Origin: Pseudocercospora fijiensis CIRAD86
Taxonomy: Eukaryota > Ascomycota > Dothideomycetes > Mycosphaerellales > Mycosphaerellaceae
Length of the DNA stretch: 64,000 nucleotides
Reading direction: 5' to 3'
Assembly: GCF_000340215.1 (NCBI RefSeq)
Contig: NW_006921534.1
Span: 4,649,041 to 4,713,040 of the forward strand
Numbering within the stretch: the first letter of the stretch is position 1; each line of letters opens with the position of its first letter. The notes below the pieces were generated by a model. That model was not told the DNA's origin. It worked only from the letters and a program-made list of their open reading frames with translations, and did no database searches. The position numbers and the translations under genes were made by a program. Below, piece by piece: positions 1 through 12,060 of this stretch.

Positions 1-810
1 ACGACTATTCCTTAGTCGTACACGCTATGTAGTACATCAATAGCGACCTAAAGCGTATATAGGATAACTATTTTGACTCCCTTAACGATTAGACCGCTGT
101 TTAGTAGCAGACCTATAAAACCATTATACTAGACACCCTTAGAAACCCTATACTAAGGCAACAACATGCTTAGGATTAGTACCTTCGAGCTAAGCAAAAG
201 ACTAATCAATCGGCCCGCTTATTCGAGGCCTATTTGAAAACCCTTAAAGACGACCTTCCGCCTAAGACTAATTCTATATAGATCTCCGAGATACGCCTAA
301 AACTTAGATAGGAGCTTATCCTCGAATTAGACCGTCGCCGTGTGTTCGAACAAGCTAATCTAATACGCATTTAATTTATAGTCGAAGTAGAAACAGCCGA
401 ACGGGCTATTTAGCTCTAATAACGACTAGAATCGAGGATCCGACCGGCTAGTACTAACCGTAGCAACCGTAGCCGCGGAGGAAACTAAGGTTCCTACTAG
501 GATAACAATGCTAACAATAGGAACAGTAACGATCGTAGAAGAGGCCGTAGCCGCCGGCCGTATAGAGGAGGCCGCGATAGGGGCCGTAGAAGGGGCTTGT
601 ATCCCTATAATGCTAACCGCTCGACTAACAATAGTAGCAACAATAGCTACGGCAACAATCTCCCGACCGGATTGAAGTGCTTCAATTGTAATAGTACTAG
701 CTATCTACTAGGCTAATGCGACAAACCTAAGGACTAGGCCCGAATTAATCGTGCTTCCGCTAAACACCGAAAGCACCTCTTAGCAGCTAACGCTACCCCT
801 GTAGGCTAAC
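1..810 (+). pseudogene. gag remnant with degenerate CCHC zinc knuckle
   Basis: The stretch before 660 is Arg/Gly/Asn-rich, as in many gag nucleocapsid regions. At 678-719 the reading C-F-N-C-(4)-Y-(4)-C has the exact spacing of a CCHC knuckle, but the His position is Tyr, as expected from CAC/CAT to TAC/TAT. An in-frame TAG lies inside the knuckle. The gag frame differs from the reverse transcriptase frame downstream, so gag and pol were either separate frames or joined by a frameshift. No start codon can be assigned because the element enters the window from the left. Confidence 0.65.
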
Positions 811-849
811 CTTCGAAAAAAGAGTAAGCGCCGTACTAACTGTTAGCCT

Positions 850-3800
850 TGTACGGCGTAAGACTATCGATATTGTACTAGCTATAACACGCTCCTGCCT
901 TGTATAGGATACGAAGGGCACTACCTATTAAACTAAGGTTATACTAGATCTAGGAAATTTAGTTAGTGCCCTTATTAGCTATCGCCTAGCTAAGCAATTA
1001 GACCTTCGACAACTGCCGAAGACTGACCTGCTAACCCTTGCTTAGTTTAATAACGCCCGGCACTTAACCTATAGGGCCTACTATGTTCCTATAGCTCTAA
1101 AGGACGACCTCGGAAATAAGCGCTTGCTAGACTTCACTGCCTACGTAGTGGATATAGACAACCTATATAGAGGAGCCGCTATTGTTATTAGCAACCCTGT
1201 TCTTAAGTACTACGCTATAGCTATAGACCTAGGCCTCTAGAAGTAGCGATTTAGAATCGCTAGGAAAGAGGACATTAAATACATTGATGTTAGCGAGTGT
1301 CCTAATAATATTAGGGTCCTGTTTATTAGCAACCTAACACTAGCCTCCGCCTTAGCTAATCCGACTACCGACCTGCTCGGTAGTAATAACGATAAACTAG
1401 TGCCCCCTAATAGCATAGATCCTAAACAACTTAGGCGCATACTAGAACCTATTCGAGAGACCTATATTAATGTGTTTAAACACTACTTAGCATCGACATT
1501 ACCTATATTCAAAGAGACAGACTATAAGATTAACATTATAGAGGGCAAGGAGGTTCCTTTTGGCCCCCTTTATAACCTTAGTAAGCGAGAGCTTGCTATA
1601 CTACGTAAGTACCTAGAGGAAAACCTAGCTAATAGTCGCATTCGGTATAGTAACAGCCCTGCTAGTACACTAATCCTGTTTGTTCTAAAGAAGGATAGTA
1701 GCCTACGGTTATACGTTAATTACCGTAGACTCAATGCTATTACTATTAAAGACCGCTGTCTACTTCCGCTTATTAATGAGACCCTCGATCGCCTTTCTAG
1801 TACCTACTACTACACTATATTAGACATTAAGGACGCCTATTACCGCATCCGTATCCGTAAGGGCGATGAATAGAAGACAGCCTTTCGTACTCGTTATAGC
1901 TATTTCGAGTACTTAGTTATACTATTTAGCCTAGCTAATGCCCCTACAATATTCTAGTCCTATATCAATCGAGCCCTTTTAGGCCTATTGGACCATCTCT
2001 GTGTGGTTTACCTAGATAACATCCTAGTTTATATATATTTACCTAATATTGTAGAACACTAGGCCGTAGTGCGTAAGGTCCTCGACCGCCTATAAGCCTA
2101 TAGACTGTATTGCAAACCTTCTAAATGCACCTTCGCTGCTAAAGAGGTGTTATTCCTTAGCTTCCTTATTTCAACTAAGGGTGTTAAGGCTAATCCTAAT
2201 CGGATTAAAACCATTACTAAATGGCCTATTCCTACGTCTATTAAGGAACTTCAATCGTTCCTCGGCTTCGCTAATTTCTACCGCCGCTTTATTAAGGGCT
2301 ATTTACGGCATGTGATGCCCCTAACTAAGCTTACTAAAACTAAGGCTAACCTAACTAGAGAGTTTAAATAGACTAATAGGGCACAAGCCGCTTTTGACGG
2401 CCTAAAGCAACGCTTTACTAATGTCCCCTTACTGCACTATTTTGTACTAAGCAAGTAGATCCGTATTGAGACTAACGCTTTACAGTTCGCTGTATCGGCT
2501 ATTATATTATAGCAATCAGATAAGGACTATTACTAGCACCCGATCGCCTTCTTTTTACGAAAGATAATCGATATAGAGCGTCGCTACGAGACCTACGAGC
2601 AAGAGCTCCTAGCTATTGTCGAGGCCTTTAAGCATTAGAGGCACTATCTCGATAGTGCATAGCACACTATTCAGGTCTATATAGACTATAATAACCTCCG
2701 TAGCATTACTAAGGTTACTAGGGTTATAGGTCGACAGGCTAGATAGGCCGTCTACCTCGCCGGGTTTGATTTTAATGTGTTATATCGGCTAGGCGTAAGC
2801 AACCCTGCTAATAGCCTATCGAGGCGACCTAATTACGATAGCGAGACCTAATATATCAATTCTTTGTTTCTAACCCTATAGTATAAGATTGCTATAGCCC
2901 GTATTGTTAATAAGCAAGCGTAGGATAAGCGGACTTCCGGACCCCGCGGCGATAACAAATACTATAGCGGAGTTGTCGTTCTTTTAGTACACGTTAAAAG
3001 AAAGGACGTAGATCGCTCGAGCTATAATAACTCGATTGAAGACATTGCTATCTATAGTAATAGCCTATATAGCGACAGCACTATAGAAGAGGTTGCAGTA
3101 GTTCCGGCTGCTAGTACTATTAGATATATACAATGCATACCTCGTTCGATAGCACGGGTGCTATTAAATAACCTTGCAAATAGGGATGGTTAATCGTTTA
3201 TAGATAAGCTGTTGCGTACTTAGTAGAGGGACGCCTTTGCTGTCGAGCGTATTAATAAGCTTGTAAGTAGACGGGCGACTCGATCTAGCAAGAGTAATAA
3301 CTAGTCGATCGACGATAAAGGTCACTTGAAGTTCAAGGGCAGATACTATGTCCCCGCTAAACAATCGATTAGATAAGAGCTTTTAAAGAGGCACTATAAT
3401 AGTAAGCTCGCTAGTTACTATAGTATAGAGAGGTCGCACAAGTTACTATCGCGTATATACTACTAGCTAAATAGTGAGCGGCATATAAAGGAGTATGTGC
3501 AGACCTATACAGTATACTAGCGAGTTAAAGCACCGAAGCACTTGCCGTTCGGCGAGTTGTCCTCGCTCCCTATTCTAAAGAAACTATTTACTAAGCTTAC
3601 AATAGACTTTATTATAGGCCTTCCTCCTACTAAGCGTAGGGGCAGCAAGGATGTATATAATACTATCCTTGTTGTAGTAGATCGATTTACTAAAGGCGCT
3701 CGATACATCCCGGCGCGCAAGGATTAGACTGCTATTAATATAGTAGAGGCGCTATAGACTAACATCTTCTACACCTATTAGGGAACCCCTAAGGGGATAG

Positions 3801-4735
3801 TCTCCGATAGGGGCACGACATTCATATCGCACTATTAGAGCGAAATATGCCTACAGCTAAGACTAAAGCATCGGCTATTAATAGCCTTCTATCTATAGAC
3901 TAACGGTTAAACAGAGAGGTAGAATGCCACCCTATAGCAGTACCTGCGCAGTTACATTAACGAGAATCCTAAGGATTGGGTTAATCTCCTATAGCCTATA
4001 GAATTCGTATACAATAATAGTGTACACTCATTAACCAAGGTTTCACTATATATAGCTATAATAGGTTAAAACGCCGCGTTGCTACAACATCCATTTACCT
4101 CACTCGAGGCCGAGCGTAAGGAAAGAGAAGCGCGTTAAGTACTAGAGACACTAGCGGCAATAGAACGTATCTAGAAGATGCGAGAAATCTATGCTAAGAT
4201 AGCCGAGAAGTTGACAAAGGCTCAAGAGTACTAAAAGACCTACTACGATAAGCACTATATGCCGATAACCTTTAAACAAGGCGATATAGTTATGCTAAGC
4301 ACTAAGAACCTCCGTATCCGCAAGCACCTATCACCTAACGGCAAAATAAGGCCTAAGCTCGCACTAAGATATATTGGCCTATTTCGCATCCGAGAACCGA
4401 AGGGTAATAGTTAGGCCTACTAGTTATAGCTTCTACCCTATTATACTATCTATAACACCTTCTATATCTCCCTCCTTAAACTATACTACTAGCGCGAAGG
4501 CGATAAAGCGCCTGCTAAGTTAGAAGACGTCTTAGCTAATAGTAAAGAGCTATAGTCTATAGAACGTATCCTGTAGCATCGCACTAGGCAAGGCAAGAAG
4601 GAGTACCTACTAAGATAGTAAGGCTATTCACCTAAATGGGACTCGTAGGAAGCTAAAGACTCTTTTAAAGACATAACTAAGTTGTTAGATAAGTATTAGA
4701 CTAGTATAAAGAACAAGAAGAAGACTAAAAGCTTA
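850..4735 (+). pseudogene. gypsy pol remnant (protease, RT, RNase H, integrase, chromodomain-like)
   Basis: The longest open piece, 1400-1873, holds the RT fingers region with the motif LYVNYRRLNAITIKD and the palm motif ILDIKDAYYRIRI. After a TAG at 1871 the frame continues through VVYLDNILVY (about 2005-2034), where the catalytic YLDD is YLDN, a loss of one metal-binding Asp. LGFANFYRRFI (about 2260-2290) marks the RT thumb/connection, and ETYEQELLAIVEAFKH (about 2589-2635) the RNase H. Integrase is seen as a LTIDFIIGLP core followed by VVVDRFTKGARYIP (about 3600-3715). The tail EYLLR..GYSPKWDS (about 4602-4650) is chromodomain-like. Many in-frame TAG codons rule out function. Confidence 0.88.
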
Positions 4736-4738
4736 TAA

Positions 4739-5850
4739 TGTTACTATTAAGGCCTAGGATTAATGCTACCCCCGGGGTGCTATTAGCTAACTAATCAGCT
4801 ATAAGCAATTGTTAGCAACAAGAGACAATAAGACTACACTACTATAGTGAACGCGCACCGAGTGTTAACAAGCGCGCTACGACGCGTCAATTAATCGCAT
4901 ACTCTTCTAAGGAATCTACCTCTTTACTAACGCGCCCTATAGGTCCCCCTTTTGCTCCTTTATTCTGTCGAGGCCTTGAGGCCTAGGTAATCTACGAGGA
5001 CGGCGCGCGCGTAAATAGCGATAGTAATAATAACGACGGCGCGGCCGGCGCGGCTATATTAGTAACGGTGTTGCCGAGTGTATTATTAGTCGAAGAGGGA
5101 AATCGAAAGCAAGGTAAAGTTAGCGCTAAGACGACTAGCGCTGCTATTGTTAATATTACTTGCTGTTGTCGCTGCGCCTACAGACACAACCTTACCTGTA
5201 CTACGAGCCTAAGGCACCCTTAATTAAAACTTTGATTAAAGCCTTAAGCCTGTTAAAGGTTTGATTAAAACTTTGAGGCTAAGTTAAAACTTTAACTAAG
5301 TTAAAAGATTGAGCGACTAATAGACTAACTAAGGGCAAAACTATAGAGCTAAGCTAGCTAGGGTCGATCTTGCGGACAATAGGTTACTCCTCGATCTTTC
5401 CGACCCTTTAAGCGAGGCGAACCTCTACTACTGCACTTATAATAGCCTTTACCTATAGAAACTAGAAGAACTGAGTTTTTTAAAAAGATATAATTAGTTG
5501 ACACTTAAAGGCTGCCAAACCTAACCAATTTAGGCTAGCGAAACTACGATAGTAAATAATAGCCCTCGTAATAATAAGAACAACCCTCGGAACGGACAAA
5601 CCCTCGGAGCGGACATTTCTAGGTCTGTTAGAGTAGACGCAAAGAACTCGTACGACATCACTCAGAACGGAGGCAGTGCTACAATACCTCGTACGTCTAC
5701 CTGTTATAGCAGGGAAGACGCGCTCGTATTATAATTAGTCGATAGCCCTCAATTCTTATAGATATATATTACTTTATAGTTTATTGTATGTAGAGATAGC
5801 GCAGTTGGAGTTGGACATTGTATCGAAAGTAAGGTTTAATATAGTTACAT
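4739..5850 (+). repeat. putative 3' LTR of the first gypsy element
   Basis: The pol frame ends near 4736 and a TGTTACTATT sequence, a typical LTR start, follows at 4739. The stretch to about 5850 is non-coding and RIP-mutated, with a GTTACA near 5840 as one possible end. The partner 5' LTR is outside the window, so neither the length nor the end can be confirmed here. Confidence 0.4.
5222..5312. repeat. short AAAACTTTGA/TTAAAG repeat cluster
   Basis: The words TTAAAACTTTGA, GATTAAAGCC and TTAAAACTTTAA recur in both orientations within about 90 bases. This is inside the presumed LTR of the gypsy element and may be part of its regulatory region. No further function can be inferred. Confidence 0.4.
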
Positions 5851-6399
5851 AATTAGGTAGTTAAGTGTTTAATTTAGCGCGGCTAAGCAGCTTATTAGAC
5901 TTGCTAAGTTAGCAGCAACGGAGGTCGAGGTTAGAACAAAGACCGGCTACGAGGGCGCGGCCTTTAGAAGGGAAGCGTATGTTAGGACTAAAGAGGTTAC
6001 ACGTAATTGGCATATAACCGGGCTCGAGTAAAGCTAGGGTCTCGATGCCTTAGATAGGGCTTAGCGCTTGGTAGTAGGCCAACTTGCCTGCCTTCCTCCC
6101 TCTCCTTCTAGCTCCTTATCGAATACTACTTGTACCCACTACCACCCTATCTACCTGCTGACATACCCTTCTCACACCCTCGTTCTTATACGAGTTATAG
6201 TCTAATCTTTAGCCCTATATAATACCGCAAGACCGCAATAAGGAAAGGCGTAATAAGGAGGTAGATATAGCCGTACGGGTATAGAAGACGGCGCGAAGGA
6301 ACCTCTTACTAACTATTTAAATACTAGCTCTTCTAATATAGTAGTATATATAAATAATACTAGAGGGCATATAATCGGTATATCCGGACTCGAAGAAGG

Positions 6400-7515
6400 G
6401 CAAGCGCTTTACTTACGAGTTATTAGAAGCCGACGATTAGCGTATATATCGATACTATCGCTTTACTCTAAGTTAGTTTCTTAAGCTATATTAAATAATA
6501 TATAAGAATAGCGAGACGACTATTTGCGGTAGAAAGGAGATACTAGTATTATCCGATAGCGCTAATATTAGTACCTTATAGAAGCTCCTTATATTCCTTA
6601 ATATAGTAACGAAGGCGCGGCCTTATTAAGATATAGCTAAGGACTTCTATTACTTAACTTCGAAGATATCCGCTATTGTCTATAAAGTGCTAGAAGCGCT
6701 CTTACTACTATATAAGAAGTTAGTTAAACCGGCGAATAGCGACGAGTCGTAGGCGATAAAGCGTAGAGGTCCTAAATATTAGCCGTTCTTTAAGGACTAC
6801 GTTAGCGCTCTCGATAGTACGAAAATACTAGCATTCGTAAGGGTTAAGGATTAATACTACTATTACGATTATAAGGGCGATATATCGTAGAATGTACTTA
6901 CTATCGTTAACTTCGAGCGTTAGTTTATATTCGTTCTCGCTAGATAGGAGGGCTCTACTTACGATAGCGCCGTTCTTAATAATACTATCTCGAGATACGG
7001 ATTCTACGCTCTAGAAGGGAAGTATTATCTTACTAACGCTAGTTATAGCAATACTAATATTACCTTAGTACTATTTCGAAGCGTAAGATATTACCTCTGT
7101 AAGTAGTATAAAGCCCTCGAGAAGCTATAGAATAAGTACGAGTTGTTTAACCTACGGCACTTATCTCTTCGTAACGTTGTCGAGCGGACCTTTAGCATAC
7201 TTAAGCGGCGCTTTAAGATATTCTAAACGGCGGCGGAGTTCTCGTATTCTACGTAGGTTAAGATAGTATATATCTATATAGCGCTCTATAACTTCCTAAC
7301 GGAAAGAGGTAGTCTATATTAAAAGAGAATGCTAGTATAAAGAGATCTAACGTACTACTTCGACGGTAGAGGCGAGAGCGTAGATAGGTTTAATATTAAA
7401 CGTTAGAAGAATAAGATAGAAGCGTAGAGAGACAATATATACGAAGATATATTCCTAAAATATCGTAGGTATATCGCGGTAAATAGGGTAGATAAGTATA
7501 AGAGCGATTAAGGGT
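6400..7515 (+). pseudogene. Harbinger-type DDE nuclease remnant
   Basis: Three blocks in one + strand frame identify the family. YVSALDSTKILAFV (about 6799-6840) corresponds to the first Asp. EGSTYDSAVLNN (about 6950-6985) corresponds to the usual W-E-G-S-x-H-D block, with His changed to Tyr. LFNLRHLSLRNVVERTFSIL (about 7144-7203) is the diagnostic Glu-containing block before the K-R-R-F motif. An HTH-like region lies upstream. In-frame TAG codons are frequent (for example just before EGSTYD, where Trp is expected). The protein cannot be made. Confidence 0.85.
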
Positions 7516-7579
7516 ATAGGTAGAGGAGGAATATACAGATTTATTAGTAGTTTTATTAGGTAGACCCTCTATTTATCCT

Positions 7580-9010
7580 CCTTCCGCTCGATTAGTCGCT
7601 TCTTTAGTTATTGCCGTTACTTACCTCGAAATGCTATACGTTACATTCTCGCTAAAATCTCGATATTCTTAGCGTTCTAGCATAATTTCGAAGAGGAGTT
7701 AGAAGCTTAGGCAGAGCGAGAGGGTAGTTTAAAGGAGGATTTAAAGCGAGTTTAACGTAGTTTCTATACTATAATCTCCTCTATTTAACCCTCCTATCGC
7801 TTCGCTACGGCCTCGATATCCTCTAGGTTATTATCGCGTCTAAATATCTTTACGATTATCTTTTTAATCTACTCTAACTGTTTATCTCTCGTACTTCTAA
7901 GGAACAACGATACTTCGCTATAGTTAATTAACTTCCTCGCTACCGCTCTACGCTATCGTATCTTCGGCTATCGTTCTATAAAGGCCTTCGTTACTAATAG
8001 TAATCTAAGTCGCTCTTCCTTATCCGGCGGCAGTTATACTATTATCTTATTAGACTCGCGAAGTTATCCGACGATATAATCTATCGACTCGCTTATCTAC
8101 GCCTACGTAGTCTTCTGTTTTTTCTCCTTCTATTCCTTCGTAAAGTTAATAGTAGCGTACTTCCGTAGAGCGAATGCGCGACTTCCTTTAGTAATAGTAT
8201 TGTCGCTCTTAGATTTGCTACTTTTACTAGATAACGACGAAGACGAAGACGCTATTAATAAGTCTATACTAAGCGCGTACTTACTAGTAGTAGTAGTCTT
8301 ACTAAACAGCGTCCTTAATATATCTTCGAAAGCAAGAGGTTTATACCTAAATTTGCTATACTTCCGTATATTAGCTAGCTCTACGAAGAAGTCTTCTATT
8401 AACGCCTTATTAGTAGTTAGTAAGCTAGTTACTAGATCCTTACTCTAGCTAGACTTCGTTATAAGCGCTTGCTATGCTCTATAGTCGCTATAAAGTATCT
8501 ACTTCTTACTAGCGATCTTATCTTTATTTACCTTTAACTTCCGGTCTTTAGGCGCTACTTCGAGAACCTTCGTCGTTACGCGCGCTATTACTAAAGGCTT
8601 AAACCTACCCTCGAGGTCCCTTTGTCTATTCGAACTGCTCTATAGTAGCGACGACAATAGCGCCTATATTATTATATCCGTCTAAACTAGCGTGTTTCTA
8701 TCCGCTCGCAGAGTCGCCGATCTACTACTCCTTCGACCTATACTATTAATAAAAGCTAACTCTAGCGTTTAAAAGCCTAGCGTTATAGGTTTACTCTAAG
8801 GCGTATCTAATCGAGAAGTTAGCGACGAGGGCACTACTAGCGAAGATAGCGCCGGCGAGGAAGAGAAGGAATACTAGCTCTACGTAGGACTCTAGCTCTA
8901 CTTAGTAGTATATTCGAAAGATATAGACTCGTTAAAACGCGCTAATTACTACTAGAATAGAGCGTCTTCTATAAGACTATCGCCCTTAAGAGCCTGCTAG
9001 TTGCTAGACA
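7580..9010 (-). pseudogene. Harbinger companion protein remnant (Myb/SANT-like expected)
   Basis: The minus strand keeps long readable stretches separated only by TAG codons, for example around 8190-7960, where a Lys/Glu-rich segment is followed by RLRLLLVTKAFIER. PIF/Harbinger elements typically encode a second DNA-binding protein beside the nuclease, and the position and opposite orientation fit. I do not recognise a specific domain, so the assignment rests mainly on context. Confidence 0.45.
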
Positions 9011-9235
9011 AGATATTCGATAGATCTATAGCTCTATATAGCAACAACGACCCTAATAGTTAAATTCTCGAGGTTTAGAAGGCCTAATCTAGATACTTGC
9101 TAAGGACATTCTATACGGCATAGCGCACACAGAACAAGGGCACTATTTCGTGTCGATATAGGCTTTAAACTAGCACGATATATTGTAGATACAGTAGCGA
9201 TAATATGCCGCTATAATAGACGATATCTACAACAC

Positions 9236-9797
9236 GACATTAGACCGACAGAACAGGACCCAAGAGCCCACCCACCACTGCCACCTTCGCGGCGCCATGC
9301 TCTTTTGGTCGCTCGTGCTCCATGCCTGCCTTGCCTCAGCCACTTCCGCATGCGGCACGTACGCGTCGATCTGTGAATCATTCTACGCGTCCAGACAGAG
9401 CACGACCTGCCGTCGTTCAAGGTTCGATCTCAAGGTTCACGGCAACGGCGGCCCACCAACCCAAACGCCCGCAGCATCAAGCCTACCTCGACCTCCTCTC
9501 CTTGCTGAATATGCGGGCCGACACTCGAGAGCTACGCTGCTCACCTGCAGTCGCTTGTCATGCTGAATCTCAACGAGCAGAGAGAAACCGATCGCTGACG
9601 TGCGCAAACCAGTCGCTGACCTCATCGTTTGTGAACAAAGACTGCCCGCCGACTGTGTCATGCACGATGCTGCCGTACTGTAGCAGCAGAGCTATCGGTG
9701 CCGTGCCTGGAAAGAATATTATCATTCCCCGTATTTCTTCGTAGCACCACAGCACGATGCACGCATACTTGCTTCATTTGGATTCTTGACCTGAAGA
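9236..9797. other. intergenic, upstream of the amylase gene
   Basis: Composition is normal (CA and TG present), so this belongs to the gene island and not the transposon. Several short overlapping frames exist on both strands, but none has recognisable features. It presumably holds the promoter of the downstream amylase gene. No clear TATA box or operator was identified. Confidence 0.5.
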
Positions 9798-11742
9798 ATG
9801 AAAGTCTTGTGGCCCCTGATCATACTGTCATTCAGAATCGGCACAGCATATGCGGCAACCCTCGAAGAATGGCGCGGAAGAACAATCTATCAGGTTTTGA
9901 CAGACCGCTTCGCCCGCAGCGATGGCTCCAGCACCGCAGCTTGTGGCGTCGTTGACGGGCTCTACTGCCATGGAACTTGGAAGGGCATCATCGACAAGCT
10001 GGACTACATCCAAGGCATGAATTTTGATGCTATTTGGATCTCACCTGTTGTCGCTCAGCTTCCCCAGCGGACAGGCGACGGCGAGGCGTATACAGGCTAT
10101 GTGAGTGCCCCAGTCGAACGGCACGGCACGGCATCAGGGCAAGATCATGAGATCAGACACAGCATTTTTGCCTCAGCTCCTGCTCTGGAGTGCTACTTCG
10201 CATTTCAGTGAGGCACGCCTTTGCTGATCCTCATCTCCTTCGCATATAGTGGGCCCAGAATCTTTACAGCCTGAATGCGAACTTTGGCTCAGCAGAAGAC
10301 CTCAGGGCGCTGAGTGATGCTCTGCACGACCGCGGGTAAGCAGAGATTGCTCTCAATCTCGTCATGAACCCCTCTAAGCCATTTTCAGCATGTACTTGAT
10401 GCTAGACATTGTTGTCAATCATATGGGTCTGTCTTATAATATATGTCTTCCTCTCGCCTTACAAAAGCTGAGCTTCTGATTAGGGTATGCCGGAGTTCCC
10501 TCTTCTGTGGACTATACCATCTTGGACCCTTTCAATGATGAACGCTATTTCCATCCGTACTGCGCAATCAATGACAATACCAATCAAACCGAAGTGGAAG
10601 TCTGCTGGCTCGGAGACACTATTGTTCCACTCCCCGACCTCCGCACAGAAGACGAGGACGTACAAGACATGCTCCAGAGATGGATCTCGTCCATGGTTAG
10701 CAACTATTCTATTGATGGTCTCCGCATCGATACCGCAATCAATGTCCAGCCTGGATTTTTCCCGGACTTCGTCAACGCATCTGGACTTTTCGCCATGGGC
10801 GAGACTATGATGGGTGACAATTTATTTGTCTGCCGCTGGGCACGAACGATTGGCAGCATACTCAATTATCCCATTTATTATCCTCTGATCAGAGCCTTCT
10901 CCAGTGCGCAAGGGAGCATAAATGATTTGGTCAAGACTATTTATACTATGCGCCAAAATTGTGACGATCCCACCACGTTCGGCTTGTTCAGCGAGAATCA
11001 TGATGTCGAGCGATTTGCGCAATATACGAACGATACTGCACAAGCGAAGAACCTGATTGCTTTCACAATCATGGGGGATGGCATTCCCATCATTTACCAA
11101 GGCCAAGAACAGCACATGGCCGGTGGAATAAGTCCGTACATCAACAGAACACCACTTTGGGCAACCGGATACGATACAGAAGCCTTCCTGTATAAGCACA
11201 TCGCCAAACTCGTTGCCGCCAGACAACACATAGTCAAAACCAGCGAAGGTTACACTCGCTTTGCCACGGAAGTGGTGTATCAGGACTACCATTCATTCGC
11301 TATGCGGAAAGGCAAGACTGGTCAACAGGTCATTACCGTTCTTAATAACAATGGGGAGGATACGTCAGAGTTCAAGCTAGACATTCGCGGACACGACCTG
11401 GAATCTGGGACGCACGTGACCGAGCTTCTGTCCTGCACCAACACTTCAGTCGAAGCTTCAGGTATTCTCTCGGTCCAAATGGGCTCCGGCCAGCCTAAGG
11501 TATACTATCCTACACACCTTCTGGTGGATTCTGGGTTATGCGGAATGGGCAAGACAGCAACGTCGAATGGCGATCATTCGGACGATGTAATGACCACATC
11601 TACCCCGACAGCATCAAAACCAGCCGAACCAGGCCACACTCGAACCGCGCTGGGCGTAGCAAGCCATCCAACGAGCGGAGATGCCATCACAACCATTCTC
11701 GCCTGCTTCGCCATTCTAATGTTGGTATCCTCGATGTGCTGA
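9798..11742 (+). CDS. GPI-anchored alpha-amylase-like glucanotransferase (GH13, AgtA type)
   Basis: Four exons fit: 9798-10100, 10250-10335, 10389-10426 and 10484-11742, giving 561 residues with GT-AG introns and phases that join cleanly. The N-terminus (about 20 residues, hydrophobic, ending TAYA) is a signal peptide. GH13 regions are visible: LDIVVNHMG (region I), GLRIDTAIN with the nucleophile Asp at about 225, FAMGE with the acid/base Glu at about 249, and FSENHD with Asp at about 316. In secreted fungal alpha-amylases region II normally reads ...Lys-His after RIDTV; here that pair is Ile-Asn, as in variants that favour transglycosylation. A Ser/Thr-rich tail ends in a hydrophobic stretch (ITTILACFAILMLVSSMC), a GPI-attachment signal. 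Known relatives act on alpha-glucan in the cell wall; that role is inferred, not shown. The gene sits between two transposon blocks but is intact. Confidence 0.93.
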
Positions 11743-12060
11743 GAGATAAAGAGGTGCCAGTACCGACTTCGCCCCTTATCTAGAGGCGCTGGTAATCTCT
11801 CGGGCACGAAGGATCCGAAGACAACACGACATGTGTTGCGGTTACCGAAAGTCCCGACAAGCGCTGGACCGTCGCAATGCGAGTTGTTTTCTAGCGATTC
11901 AGCAAGCGCATTTACGGCATTGTTGGCAATCAATGATGTATATGCTGCATAGAGCTGGATGTATGTCACCAAGATCGCCGCAAATACGAACTCTCTGCGG
12001 AGTCAGCAAACGAATATTCTCGAATACGCTATATCCCCTTAACGAAGTCCGTGGTTAAGT
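11743..12060. other. 3' flank of the amylase gene and border of transposon block
   Basis: Normal-composition sequence following the amylase stop. It contains overlapping short frames without recognisable content. TTAA tetranucleotides at 12039 and 12055 are possible piggyBac target sites, because that superfamily always inserts at TTAA, but neither could be paired with a matching right-hand end. Confidence 0.4.

Larger units (their letters stand above)
1..4738 (+). mobile_element. Ty3/gypsy LTR retrotransposon, internal part, RIP-eroded
   Basis: The block reads, in order on the + strand, a basic gag tail with a zinc knuckle (about 678-719), a protease-like stretch (about 900-1200), reverse transcriptase (about 1430-2340), RNase H (about 2380-2840), an integrase zinc-binding and catalytic core (about 3380-4080) and a chromodomain-like tail (about 4540-4680). 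This gene order is that of Ty3/gypsy chromoviruses. Dozens of TAG stops sit where Trp (TGG) or Gln (CAG) is expected, the signature of CpA-to-TpA mutation. The 5' LTR lies before the window. Conserved blocks were read by eye, so the sub-boundaries are approximate. Confidence 0.9.
5870..9235. mobile_element. PIF/Harbinger-type DNA transposon, RIP-eroded, ends not found
   Basis: The block carries a + strand DDE nuclease of the PIF/Harbinger type and a - strand companion frame, the two-gene layout usual for this superfamily. RIP-type depletion of CA/TG runs from the preceding LTR to about 9235, where normal composition resumes. I could not find matching terminal inverted repeats or a target duplication. 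The left border against the gypsy LTR is therefore a guess, and one element may be nested in the other. Confidence 0.7.

Noticed and set aside
8200..8448. Plus-strand Leu-rich 82-codon frame
   Set aside because: It is opposite the Harbinger companion frame, has RIP-type composition and no supporting feature.
5870..9235. Terminal inverted repeats for the first Harbinger block
   Set aside because: I searched both ends by eye for GG-CC type termini with a TWA duplication and found no pair that matched.
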